Shown here: positions 33,605 through 41,252 of the stretch, in pieces
How positions within the stretch are numbered: position 1 is the first letter of the stretch
Layout: each line of letters begins with the position of its first letter
Assembly: GCF_026625985.1 (NCBI RefSeq)
Contig: NZ_CP113116.1
Coordinates: 4,092,001-4,156,000, forward strand
Length of the DNA: 64,000 nt
Direction: 5' to 3'
DNA from: Mycobacterium sp. Aquia_213
Lineage (GTDB): Bacteria; Actinomycetota; Actinomycetes; Mycobacteriales; Mycobacteriaceae
Program-made: the position numbers and the translations under genes
The notes under the pieces: model-generated
Databases searched by the model: none
The model's input: the letters and a program-made list of their open reading frames with translations, nothing else
Told to the model about the DNA's origin: nothing

Positions 33605-34396
33605 TTAGATGATTTTCTGGCCGACCAGGTACTTGGCGATCTCGTTGCCGCCTTCACCTTCGTCGGTGACCTTCTCACCCGCGGTCTTCGGCGGCTTCGG
33701 TGTCGAAGCCAGCACGGTCGACCCGGCGTTGGCCAGGCCGACCTCGTCGCCTTCGACGCCGATCTCGGCCAGGGTCAGCACCGTGACCTCTTTCTTCTTG
33801 GCGGCCATGATGCCCTTGAAGGACGGGAAGCGCGGCTCGTTGATCTTCTCGGTGACGCTGACCACCGCGGGCAGCGTGGCCTCGAGCGTGAACACGCCGT
33901 CGTCGGTCTCGCGCTCGCCGGTGACCTTGTCGCCCTCGAGCGACAGCTTGCGCAGGTGGGTCAGCTGCGGCAGACCCAGGTACTCGGCGATAATGGCCGG
34001 GACCGCACCGCCGGTGCCGTCGGTGGCCTCGTTACCGGCGATGACCAGCTCGGTGCCCTCGATGGTGCCCAGCGCACGGGCCAGCGCCCATCCGGTCTGG
34101 ACCACGTCCGAGCCGTGCAGGCCTTCGTCCTTGAGGTGAACGGCCTTGTCCGCCCCCATCGACAGGGCCTTGCGAATGGCCTCGGTGGCGCGTTCGGGAC
34201 CGGCGGTCAGCACGGTCACCGAGCCCTCGCCGCCTTCGCGCTCACGGATTTGCAGGGCCTCTTCGACGGCGCGCTCATTGATCTCGTCCAGCACCGCGTC
34301 GGCGGCCTCTCGGTCCAGCGTCCAGTCGCCGTCAGTCAGCTTGCGCTCCGACCAGGTGTCTGGGACCTGCTTGATCAGGACCACGATGTTCGTCAT
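33605..34396 (-). CDS. etfB: Electron transfer flavoprotein beta subunit
   Basis: 263 residues; binds AMP and forms the ETF heterodimer with EtfA for beta-oxidation electron flow. Start MTNIVVLIKQVPDTWSERKL is family-typical. GADKAVHLKDEGL, ELVIAGNEATDGTGGAVPAIIAEYLGLP (nucleotide loop, in pieces) and LEATLPAVVSVTEKINEPRFPSFKGIMAAKKKEV (recognition loop, in pieces) are all present. First gene of the etfB-etfA unit; an inverted repeat at 34479-34494 lies upstream. Confidence 0.96.
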   Translation of the reverse strand: MTNIVVLIKQVPDTWSERKLTDGDWTLDREAADAVLDEINERAVEEALQIREREGGEGSVTVLTAGPERATEAIRKALSMGADKAVHLKDEGLHGSDVVQTGWALARALGTIEGTELVIAGNEATDGTGGAVPAIIAEYLGLPQLTHLRKLSLEGDKVTGERETDDGVFTLEATLPAVVSVTEKINEPRFPSFKGIMAAKKKEVTVLTLAEIGVEGDEVGLANAGSTVLASTPKPPKTAGEKVTDEGEGGNEIAKYLVGQKII

Positions 34397-34478
34397 GAGT
34401 GTGGTTCGTCCTCCTTGAAGGAGTCTCGCAGCAGCCAGCCACGAGACTTTCAGTACGCGTTTTGCAGCGCACGGTCGT

Positions 34479-34494
34479 GTTACTACTGGGTAAC
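34479..34494. promoter_or_regulatory. Inverted repeat upstream of etfB
   Basis: GTTAC-TACTGG-GTAAC, 83 bases from the etfB start and 131 from the divergent methyltransferase start. A small palindrome of the size bound by TetR/GntR-type lipid regulators; no regulator can be named. Confidence 0.35.
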
Positions 34495-34624
34495 TTTGTG
34501 CGGCCTGCCATCACACCATAGCGGGTCGTACTGCGGGTTCTTGCAGGCCCGCCTCCCCCCGCGAGCGGGGGCTACCCGCGCAACGGTTCGCGAATCCGAC
34601 ACTTCGCGTTAGCCTCCCTATGCA

Positions 34625-35443
34625 ATGAGCGCATTCGTCCCCGACGTTCCCCACGGCACCTCCGACCGCAGTTCACCGGCGGTCGATGCGGTGTTGACGC
34701 TGACGGGCGAGCGCACGATCCCTGACCTGGACATCGAGAACTACTGGTTCCGCCGCCATCAAGTGGTGTACCAGCGACTGGCTACCCATTGTGTGGGCCG
34801 TGACGTGCTCGAGGCCGGATGTGGCGAAGGTTACGGTGCCGATTTGATCGCCGGCACCGCTCGGCGGGTCGTCGCGGTGGATTACGACGAGGCGGCGGTG
34901 GCCCATGTCCGGGGCCGCTACCCGCGGGTGGAGGTCATGCAGGCCAACCTGGCCGAGCTGCCGCTGCCGGACGCCTCGATGGACGTCGTGGTGAATTTCC
35001 AGGTCATCGAGCACCTGTGGGACCAGGCCCAATTCGTCAAGGAATGCGCCCGGGTGCTGCGGCCGTCGGGGTTGCTGATGATGTCCACGCCCAACCGGAT
35101 CACCTTCTCCCCGGGCCGCGACACCCCGATCAACCCGTTTCACACCCGGGAATTGAACGCCGACGAGCTGACCGAGCTGCTGGTCGACGCCGGGTTCACC
35201 CGGGTGTCGGTCAGCGGGCTGTTCCACGGCGCACGGCTGCGCGAGATGGATTTGCGTCACGGCGGTTCGATCATCGACGCGCAGATCGCATTGGCGGTGG
35301 CCGGCGACGAGGGAGTGCCGTGGCCGCCGCAGCTGGCCGCCGACGTCGCCGCGGTCACCATCGACGACTTCGACCTGGTCGCAGCCGGCGACCGCAACAT
35401 CGATGACAGCCTGGATCTGATCGCGATCGCGGTGCGGCCGTGA
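34625..35443 (+). CDS. SAM-dependent methyltransferase of the MGLP cluster (Rv3030)
   Basis: 272 residues. Class I methyltransferase: motif I VLEAGCGEGYGADLIAG, the acidic end of beta2 in VVAVDYDE, motif II-like DASMDVVVNFQVIEHLWD, and RVLRPSGLLMMSTPNR. First gene of three overlapping genes with a GH57 enzyme and a glycosyltransferase; the M. tuberculosis set is involved in making 6-O-methylglucose lipopolysaccharide, and this member is the proposed sugar methyltransferase. Stop overlaps the next gene (GTGA). Confidence 0.85.
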   Translation: MSAFVPDVPHGTSDRSSPAVDAVLTLTGERTIPDLDIENYWFRRHQVVYQRLATHCVGRDVLEAGCGEGYGADLIAGTARRVVAVDYDEAAVAHVRGRYPRVEVMQANLAELPLPDASMDVVVNFQVIEHLWDQAQFVKECARVLRPSGLLMMSTPNRITFSPGRDTPINPFHTRELNADELTELLVDAGFTRVSVSGLFHGARLREMDLRHGGSIIDAQIALAVAGDEGVPWPPQLAADVAAVTIDDFDLVAAGDRNIDDSLDLIAIAVRP

Positions 35444-37014
35444 GTGATTCCGCGACACCGGTGCCCGGCATGTTCACGCTGGTGCTGCACACCCACCTGC
35501 CCTGGCTGGCCCACCATGGCCGCTGGCCGGTCGGCGAGGAATGGCTCTACCAATCCTGGGCCGCGGCCTACCTGCCGCTGCTGCGGGTGCTGCGCACATT
35601 GGCCGACGAGGATCGCCACCGGCTGATCACGCTGGGGGTCACCCCGGTGGTCAACGCCCAGCTCGACGACCCGTACTGCCTCGACGGCATGCAGCACTGG
35701 CTGGCGAACTGGCGGCTGCGGGCGGCCGAGGCCGCCAGCGTGCGGTCGATTCCCAAATCGAAGTCGGCCGGCTACCAATCCTGCACGCCGGAAGCGTTGC
35801 GGGAGTTCGGAGTTCGCGAATGCGCGGAGGCCGACCAGGCACTCGACGACTTCGCCACCCTGTGGCAACACGGCGGCAGCCCGCTGCTGCGCAGCCTGAT
35901 CGACGCCGGGACCGTGGAACTGCTCGGCGGCCCACTGGCCCACCCCTTCCAGCCGCTGCTCGCCCCGCGGCTGCGCGAATTCGCGCTGCGTGAAGGCCTG
36001 GCCGACGCGCACCTGCGGCTGGCGCATCGCCCCGGCGGCATCTGGGCGCCCGAGTGCGCCTACGCCCCGGGGCTGGAACACGACTACGCCGCGGCGGGGA
36101 TCACCCACTTCATGGTCGACGGCCCGTCGCTGCACGGCGACACCGCGCTGGGCCGGCCCGTCGGCGACACCGACGTGGTGGCCTTCGGGCGCGACCTGCA
36201 GGTCAGCTACCGGGTGTGGTCGCCGAAATCCGGCTACCCCGGGCACGCCGCGTACCGCGACTTCCACACCTACGACCACCTCACCGGGCTCAAGCCGGCG
36301 CGAGTCACGGGCCGCAACGTGTCCTCGGAGGCCAAGGCGCCGTACGACCCCGAGCGCGCCGACCGTGCCGTCGATGTCCACGTCGCCGACTTCGTCGACG
36401 TCGTGCGCAGCCGGCTGTTGAGCGAGTCCGAGCGCATCGGGCGCCCGGCGCACGTGATCGCGGCCTTCGACACCGAACTGTTCGGCCACTGGTGGTACGA
36501 AGGCCCGACCTGGCTGGCGCGGGTGCTGCGGGCGCTGCCCGCCGCCGGCGTGCGAGTGGGCACGCTGCGCGACGCGCGGTCCGGCGGATTCGTCGGCGAG
36601 TCGGTCGCGCTGCCGCCCAGCTCGTGGGGCTCGGGCAAGGACTGGCAGGTGTGGGCCGGCGAGAAGGTGGCCGACCTGGTCCAGCTCAACACCGAGGTCG
36701 TCGACACCGCGCTGAGCACCGTCGACAAGGCGCTGTCGCAGAACTCCGACGGGCCCACCCCGCGCGATCGCGTAGCCGACCAGATCCTGCGCGAGACCCT
36801 GCTGACCGTGTCCAGCGACTGGCCGTTCATGGTCAGCAAGGACTCGGCCGCCGATTACGCGCGCTACCGCGCCCATCTGCACGCGCACGCCACCCGCGAG
36901 ATCGCCGGGGCACTGGCCTCGGGCCGGCGCGACACCGCGCAGCGGCTGGCCGACGGGTGGGGCCGCGCCGACGGCCTGTTCGGCGCCCTGGATGCCCGAA
37001 GGCTGCCCCGATGA
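35440..37014 (+). CDS. GH57 alpha-1,4-glucan branching enzyme (Rv3031)
   Basis: 524 residues from GTG 35440. GH57 beta/alpha barrel: HTHLPWLAHHGRWPVGEEWLYQ at the start, nucleophile Glu in GIWAPECAY, proton donor Asp in AAFDTELFGHWWYEGP, then the helical C-terminal domain (DUF1957-type) to the end. Introduces alpha-1,6 branches in glucan or methylglucose polysaccharide. Coupled at both ends by 4-base overlaps (GTGA with the methyltransferase, ATGA with the glycosyltransferase). Confidence 0.9.
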   Translation: MSDSATPVPGMFTLVLHTHLPWLAHHGRWPVGEEWLYQSWAAAYLPLLRVLRTLADEDRHRLITLGVTPVVNAQLDDPYCLDGMQHWLANWRLRAAEAASVRSIPKSKSAGYQSCTPEALREFGVRECAEADQALDDFATLWQHGGSPLLRSLIDAGTVELLGGPLAHPFQPLLAPRLREFALREGLADAHLRLAHRPGGIWAPECAYAPGLEHDYAAAGITHFMVDGPSLHGDTALGRPVGDTDVVAFGRDLQVSYRVWSPKSGYPGHAAYRDFHTYDHLTGLKPARVTGRNVSSEAKAPYDPERADRAVDVHVADFVDVVRSRLLSESERIGRPAHVIAAFDTELFGHWWYEGPTWLARVLRALPAAGVRVGTLRDARSGGFVGESVALPPSSWGSGKDWQVWAGEKVADLVQLNTEVVDTALSTVDKALSQNSDGPTPRDRVADQILRETLLTVSSDWPFMVSKDSAADYARYRAHLHAHATREIAGALASGRRDTAQRLADGWGRADGLFGALDARRLPR

Positions 37015-38255
37015 AAATCCTGATGGTGTCGTGGGAGTACCCGCCGGTCGTGATCGGCGGGCTGGGCCGCCACGTGCATCACCTGTCGACCGCACTCGCC
37101 GCCGCCGGCCACCAGGTGGTCGTGCTGTCGCGCCGCCCGACCGGCACCGACCCCAGCACGCACCCGTCGTCCGACGAGATCAGCGAGGGTGTGCGGGTGA
37201 TCGCCGCCGCCCAGGATCCGCACGAATTCGGTTTCGGCACCGACATGATGGCCTGGACCCTGGCGATGGGGCACGCGATGATTCGCGCCGGGCTGCCGCT
37301 CAAGAGATACGGCACCGACCGGTCCTGGCGGCCCGACGTCGTGCACGCCCACGATTGGCTGGTCGCCCACCCCGCGATCACGCTCGCCCAATACTATGAC
37401 GTGCCAATGGTTTCCACGATCCACGCGACCGAAGCCGGCCGGCATTCGGGCTGGGTGTCCGGCGCGATCAGCCGTCAGGTGCACGCGGTCGAATCATGGC
37501 TGGTGCGTGAATCCGATTCGCTGATCACGTGTTCGGCGTCGATGAGCGACGAGATCACCGAACTGTTCGGCCCCGGCCTGGCCGAAACCACGGTGATCCG
37601 CAACGGAATCGAGGCGGCCCGCTGGCCGTTCGCGCCGCGGCGTCCCCGGACCGGGCCCGCCGAACTCCTTTACGTCGGGCGCCTCGAGTACGAGAAGGGT
37701 GTGCACGACCTGATCGCCGCGCTACCGCGGATCAGGCGCACCAACCCGGGCACCACGTTGACCATCGCCGGCGACGGAACCCAGCAGGACTGGCTCGTCG
37801 AGCAGGCCCGTAAACACCGGGTACTCAAGGCAACTCGCTTCGTCGGGCACCTGCACCATGACGAACTGTTGGCGGCGCTGCATCGGGCCGACGCCGCGGT
37901 GTTCCCCAGTCACTACGAGCCGTTCGGGCTGGTAGCACTCGAGGCCGCCGCGGCCGGTACCCCGCTGGTGACGTCCAACATCGGCGGCTTGGGCGAGGCG
38001 GTGATCAACGGGCAGACCGGGGTGTCGTGTCCGCCGCGCGACGTGGCCGGCCTCGCCGCGGCGGTGCGCACCGTGCTCGATGATCCGGACGCCGCGCAGC
38101 AGCGGGCCAACGCCGCCCGCGAACGGCTCACCTCGGACTTCGATTGGCAGACGGTCGCGAGCCAGACCGCGCAGGTGTATCTGGCGGCCAAGCGCGGCGA
38201 GCGACAGCAGCTGCCCCGGCTGCCGATCACCGAGCACGCGCTGCCCGACCGCTGA
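37011..38255 (+). CDS. GT4-type alpha-1,4-glucosyltransferase (Rv3032)
   Basis: 414 residues. GT-B fold: N-terminal MKILMVSWEYPPVVIGGLGRHV (acceptor/GGLG loop), HAHDWLVAHPAI, then the C-terminal donor domain with LLYVGRLEYEKGVHDLI and the EX7E-type motif SHYEPFGLVALEAAAAG. The M. tuberculosis homologue elongates methylglucose lipopolysaccharide and contributes to glycogen/glucan. Last of three co-translated genes; it then converges on the accessory SDR gene after 3 bases. Confidence 0.92.
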   Translation: MKILMVSWEYPPVVIGGLGRHVHHLSTALAAAGHQVVVLSRRPTGTDPSTHPSSDEISEGVRVIAAAQDPHEFGFGTDMMAWTLAMGHAMIRAGLPLKRYGTDRSWRPDVVHAHDWLVAHPAITLAQYYDVPMVSTIHATEAGRHSGWVSGAISRQVHAVESWLVRESDSLITCSASMSDEITELFGPGLAETTVIRNGIEAARWPFAPRRPRTGPAELLYVGRLEYEKGVHDLIAALPRIRRTNPGTTLTIAGDGTQQDWLVEQARKHRVLKATRFVGHLHHDELLAALHRADAAVFPSHYEPFGLVALEAAAAGTPLVTSNIGGLGEAVINGQTGVSCPPRDVAGLAAAVRTVLDDPDAAQQRANAARERLTSDFDWQTVASQTAQVYLAAKRGERQQLPRLPITEHALPDR

Positions 38256-38258
38256 GCC

Positions 38259-39233
38259 TCACGCGTCGTCGATGCCGACCGAATGGGCGCAGTAGCGCCA
38301 GAGTCGTTCGCGCTCCCGCTCGCCGTGCCTCGTCATCGGCAGATAGTGCTCCGGGCGGGGCCGCCGGTCATGCCAGAAACCGCCGCCGGGTGGCGCCGGT
38401 TCGGTCGCGGCCAGCCAGATGGCAGTGTCGGCCGCCTGTTCGGGGGTGCGCAACAGCGGGCCGGTGAGCGCCCGGAAAGCGGGGAGCGACGTCGCCACCC
38501 CGGGAGTATCGGCCCACCCGGGGTGCATGGCGCAGACGCGGATGCCGTCGTCGGCCCAGTGGCGGGCCAGGATCGGGGTCAGCGCCACCTGCATGCGCTT
38601 GGTCCGCGCATACGCGGTGACACCGCGGTAAGGCTCGTCGAAGTATTCGGGGTCGTCGGTGGGCAGCGACTGGGCGTACATCCCGCCCGAGGACATCAGG
38701 ATCACCCGCGGGTCCTCGGCGCCGCGCAGCACCGGAAGCAGGCACTCGGTCAACAGCACCGGACCCAGCACATGCGTGGCCAGGGTCACCTCGTGCCGGT
38801 CGACGGTCTCGGTCCGCTCGGACGGCAACACCCCGGCGTTGTGGATCAGCACATCCAATTGCCACACCCTGGCGGACAAGTCGGCCGCAAAGGCACGCAC
38901 CGCCGCGAGGTCGGATACGTCGCACACCTCCACCTGCACGTCGGCCTCGGGGTTGGCGTCGACGATCTCCTTGCGGGCCTGCTCACCGCTGATCTCGTCG
39001 CGGACCGTCAACAGGACCGTGGCGCCCAACCGCGCCAGGCCCGTCGCAATCGCTTTGCCGATGCCGCGGTTCGCGCCGGTGACGAGCGCGGTCTTTCCCT
39101 TCAGCGCCTGCGGCGGCGGGTCGTCGGGCCATCCCCGGCTGCGCAGTTGATAGCCGATGCGGGTATAGCCTCCGACGATTGACCGGTCGAGGGCGGCGTC
39201 GAGCAGGGACCGCAGTCCGCCATGAATACTCAT
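38259..39233 (-). CDS. Short-chain dehydrogenase/reductase
   Basis: 324 residues. Rossmann TGANRGIGKAIA (NAD(P) loop) after an N-terminal extension of about 45 residues, VCDVSDLAAV, the NAG segment IHNAGVLPSERTET, catalytic Ser in ILMSSGGMYAQ and the YxxxK in YARTKRMQV. Resembles DHRS12-like SDRs. Start ATG 39233. Divergent from the SRPBCC-epimerase gene with only 63 bases between starts. Not at this place in M. tuberculosis; probably part of the accessory block up to the photolyase. Confidence 0.88.
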   Translation of the reverse strand: MSIHGGLRSLLDAALDRSIVGGYTRIGYQLRSRGWPDDPPPQALKGKTALVTGANRGIGKAIATGLARLGATVLLTVRDEISGEQARKEIVDANPEADVQVEVCDVSDLAAVRAFAADLSARVWQLDVLIHNAGVLPSERTETVDRHEVTLATHVLGPVLLTECLLPVLRGAEDPRVILMSSGGMYAQSLPTDDPEYFDEPYRGVTAYARTKRMQVALTPILARHWADDGIRVCAMHPGWADTPGVATSLPAFRALTGPLLRTPEQAADTAIWLAATEPAPPGGGFWHDRRPRPEHYLPMTRHGERERERLWRYCAHSVGIDDA

Positions 39234-39296
39234 GCATTCTCTTTACCCACCACGGCACAAGGCATGCTCTCGTCGTCATGGGGTACATATCGAACG

Positions 39297-40655
39297 ATGG
39301 GACTGGAATTTTCGAGCGTGGTCGATGCGCCGCGCGACGACGTGTTCGCCTGGTATGCACGCCCGGGTGCTTTCGAGCGGCTGTCGCCGCCCTGGTCGCC
39401 GATGCGGCTGGTCACCGAGGCCTCGTCGCTACGAGACGGGCGGGCCGAACTCGCCCTCCCGGGCGGGCTGCGCTGGGTGGCCGAGCACCAGGCCGACGGC
39501 TACGACCCGCCGCGGCGCTTCGTCGACACCATCGGCAGTGCCGGGCTGGCCTCGCTGCCGGCCCGCATCGCCGTGCGGTGGCGACACGTCCACGAATTCG
39601 ACGACCTCGGCGGCAACCGGACCGAGGTGATCGACCGGGTCCAAACGCCGGTGCCCGGTGCCGCGTTGCGCCCGATGTTCGTCTATCGGCACCGCCAGCT
39701 GGCCGACGATTTGGCCGCCCACCAGCTGGCGGCAGAGCACGGTCTGGCCCCGTTGACCGTGGCGGTCACCGGGTCGTCGGGACTGGTCGGTGCGGCGGTG
39801 TCGGCGTTTTTGTCCACCGGCGGACATCGCGTCGTCCACCTGGTTCGCCGCACCGCACGCGGCAGCGACGAACGTCGGTGGAATCCCGACGATCCCGACC
39901 CGGATCTGCTCGCCGGGGTCGATGCGGTCATACATCTGGCCGGCGCCTCGATTGCCGGCCGGTTCACCGACCGACACCGGAAGGCGGTGCGCGACAGCCG
40001 GATTGGCCCGACCCGTCGGCTGGCCGAACTGGTAGCCAGCACGCCTGACCGGCCTTCGGTGCTGATCTCGGCCTCGGCCGTCGGCTACTACGGATACGAC
40101 CGCGGCGACGAGGAACTCACCGAGGCCAGCGAGCGCGGCGACGGGTTTCTGGCCGACGTCGTCGCGGACTGGGAGGATGCGACCGCGCCGGCCGCGCAGG
40201 CCGGGGGGCGGGTGGTGCAGGTGCGCACCGGCATCGTGCAATCCCCCCGCGGCGGCACGCTGAAGCTGATGCGTCCGCTGTTCAGCGCGGGACTGGGCGG
40301 CCGGCTCGGCGATGGCCGACAGTGGTTGTCCTGGATAGGGATTGACGACCTGATCGACATCTATCACCGGGCGCTGTGGGACACCACGATGTCCGGTCCG
40401 GTGAATGCCGTTGCCCCGCAACCGGTTCGCAACACCGAATACACCCGCACGCTGGCCCACGTGCTGCGCCGGCCGGCGGTGCTGCCCGTTCCGCCGCTGG
40501 GGCCCCGGCTATTGCTCGGCGCTCAGGGTGCCCGCGAACTGGCTTGCGCCAGTCAGCGCGTCACCCCGCAACGGCTCGGCGCGGCGGGCCACCGGTTCCG
40601 CCAACCCGACCTGGATGCGGCCCTGCGTCACCTGCTCGGGCGCACCCCGCGGTGA
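39297..40655 (+). CDS. SRPBCC-epimerase fusion (TIGR01777-type sugar-nucleotide epimerase-like)
   Basis: 452 residues from ATG 39297. The N-terminal 150 residues are an SRPBCC lipid-binding fold (MGLEFSSVVDAPRDDVFAWYARPGAFERLSPPW in pieces). Then comes an extended SDR of the TIGR01777/DUF1731 type: VAVTGSSGLVGAAVSAFL, VIHLAGASIAGRF, LISASAVGYYG (YGxxG-like active region) and the C-terminal DUF1731 segment. Substrate unknown. In-frame sequence upstream to 39222 overlaps the divergent SDR start, so the shorter start is preferred. It converges on the MarR gene. Confidence 0.85.
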   Translation: MGLEFSSVVDAPRDDVFAWYARPGAFERLSPPWSPMRLVTEASSLRDGRAELALPGGLRWVAEHQADGYDPPRRFVDTIGSAGLASLPARIAVRWRHVHEFDDLGGNRTEVIDRVQTPVPGAALRPMFVYRHRQLADDLAAHQLAAEHGLAPLTVAVTGSSGLVGAAVSAFLSTGGHRVVHLVRRTARGSDERRWNPDDPDPDLLAGVDAVIHLAGASIAGRFTDRHRKAVRDSRIGPTRRLAELVASTPDRPSVLISASAVGYYGYDRGDEELTEASERGDGFLADVVADWEDATAPAAQAGGRVVQVRTGIVQSPRGGTLKLMRPLFSAGLGGRLGDGRQWLSWIGIDDLIDIYHRALWDTTMSGPVNAVAPQPVRNTEYTRTLAHVLRRPAVLPVPPLGPRLLLGAQGARELACASQRVTPQRLGAAGHRFRQPDLDAALRHLLGRTPR

Positions 40656-40674
40656 GCCCGCCGGTTGCCGCGAA

Positions 40675-41169
40675 TCACCGCCCGGGACCGCCCAATTCGC
40701 CCTGGAAGCGTTGCATGGCGGCGATCAGCGCGGCGAACACCCGATGAGCGGCCGCGAGATCGGCGTCGGGCAGCTCCCGCATGGCCTCGCGGACGTGTGC
40801 GCCCAGCGGGGTGAAGAACAACCGCGCCGTGTCGAGGCCGGGCTCGGAGAAGCGCAGGAGGACTTTGCGCCGGTCCTTGGGATGCGAGTCGCGCCAGATA
40901 TGGCCGGACCCGATCAGCCGGTCCACCAGATAGGTGATCGCGGCACCCGACAGCCCCATCCGTTGGCTGAGGTCCCCCGACGTCATCGGCCGCCCGCTGG
41001 TTTCGGCCACCATGATGTGCAGCAGCGCACGGAAATCGGTGGGCCGCACGTCGTGAGATGCCGCGAACAGTCGGCCGATCTGGTCCGATTCGGTTGACAT
41101 CTCGCGCAGATCGGCCGACATCAGCGACTCCAGAGCCTGCCGGCCGGAGGGTTGTTGGTCAGCGTTCAT
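40675..41169 (-). CDS. MarR-family transcriptional regulator
   Basis: 164 residues from ATG 41169 (another ATG lies 15 bases further up). Winged helix: VRPTDFRALLHIMVAETSGRPMTSGDLSQRMGLSGAAITYLVDRLIGSGHIWRDSHPKDRRKVLLRFSEPG in pieces, with the D-R-R wing motif. It diverges from the MMPL-tspO-phr genes; a long inverted repeat at 41201-41235 between the two starts is the likely operator for both. The position is reminiscent of CrtR next to an MMPL gene in corynebacterial carotenoid loci. Confidence 0.88.
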   Translation of the reverse strand: MNADQQPSGRQALESLMSADLREMSTESDQIGRLFAASHDVRPTDFRALLHIMVAETSGRPMTSGDLSQRMGLSGAAITYLVDRLIGSGHIWRDSHPKDRRKVLLRFSEPGLDTARLFFTPLGAHVREAMRELPDADLAAAHRVFAALIAAMQRFQGELGGPGR

Positions 41170-41200
41170 ACCGGTCAGCAGCATATCTACACCGGCCGGT

Positions 41201-41235
41201 CATTTCAGTTGTTTAATGTTTAATTGACTGAAATG
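41201..41235. promoter_or_regulatory. Inverted repeat in the marR-MMPL divergent promoter
   Basis: CATTTCAGT (41201-41209) and ACTGAAATG (41227-41235) are exact inverted repeats flanking an AT-rich centre with TTTAAT/TTTAAT repeats. It sits 31 bases from the marR start and 17 from the MMPL start. Typical size and position for a MarR operator. Confidence 0.6.
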
Positions 41236-41252
41236 GTGGAAAAGCTGGTGTC

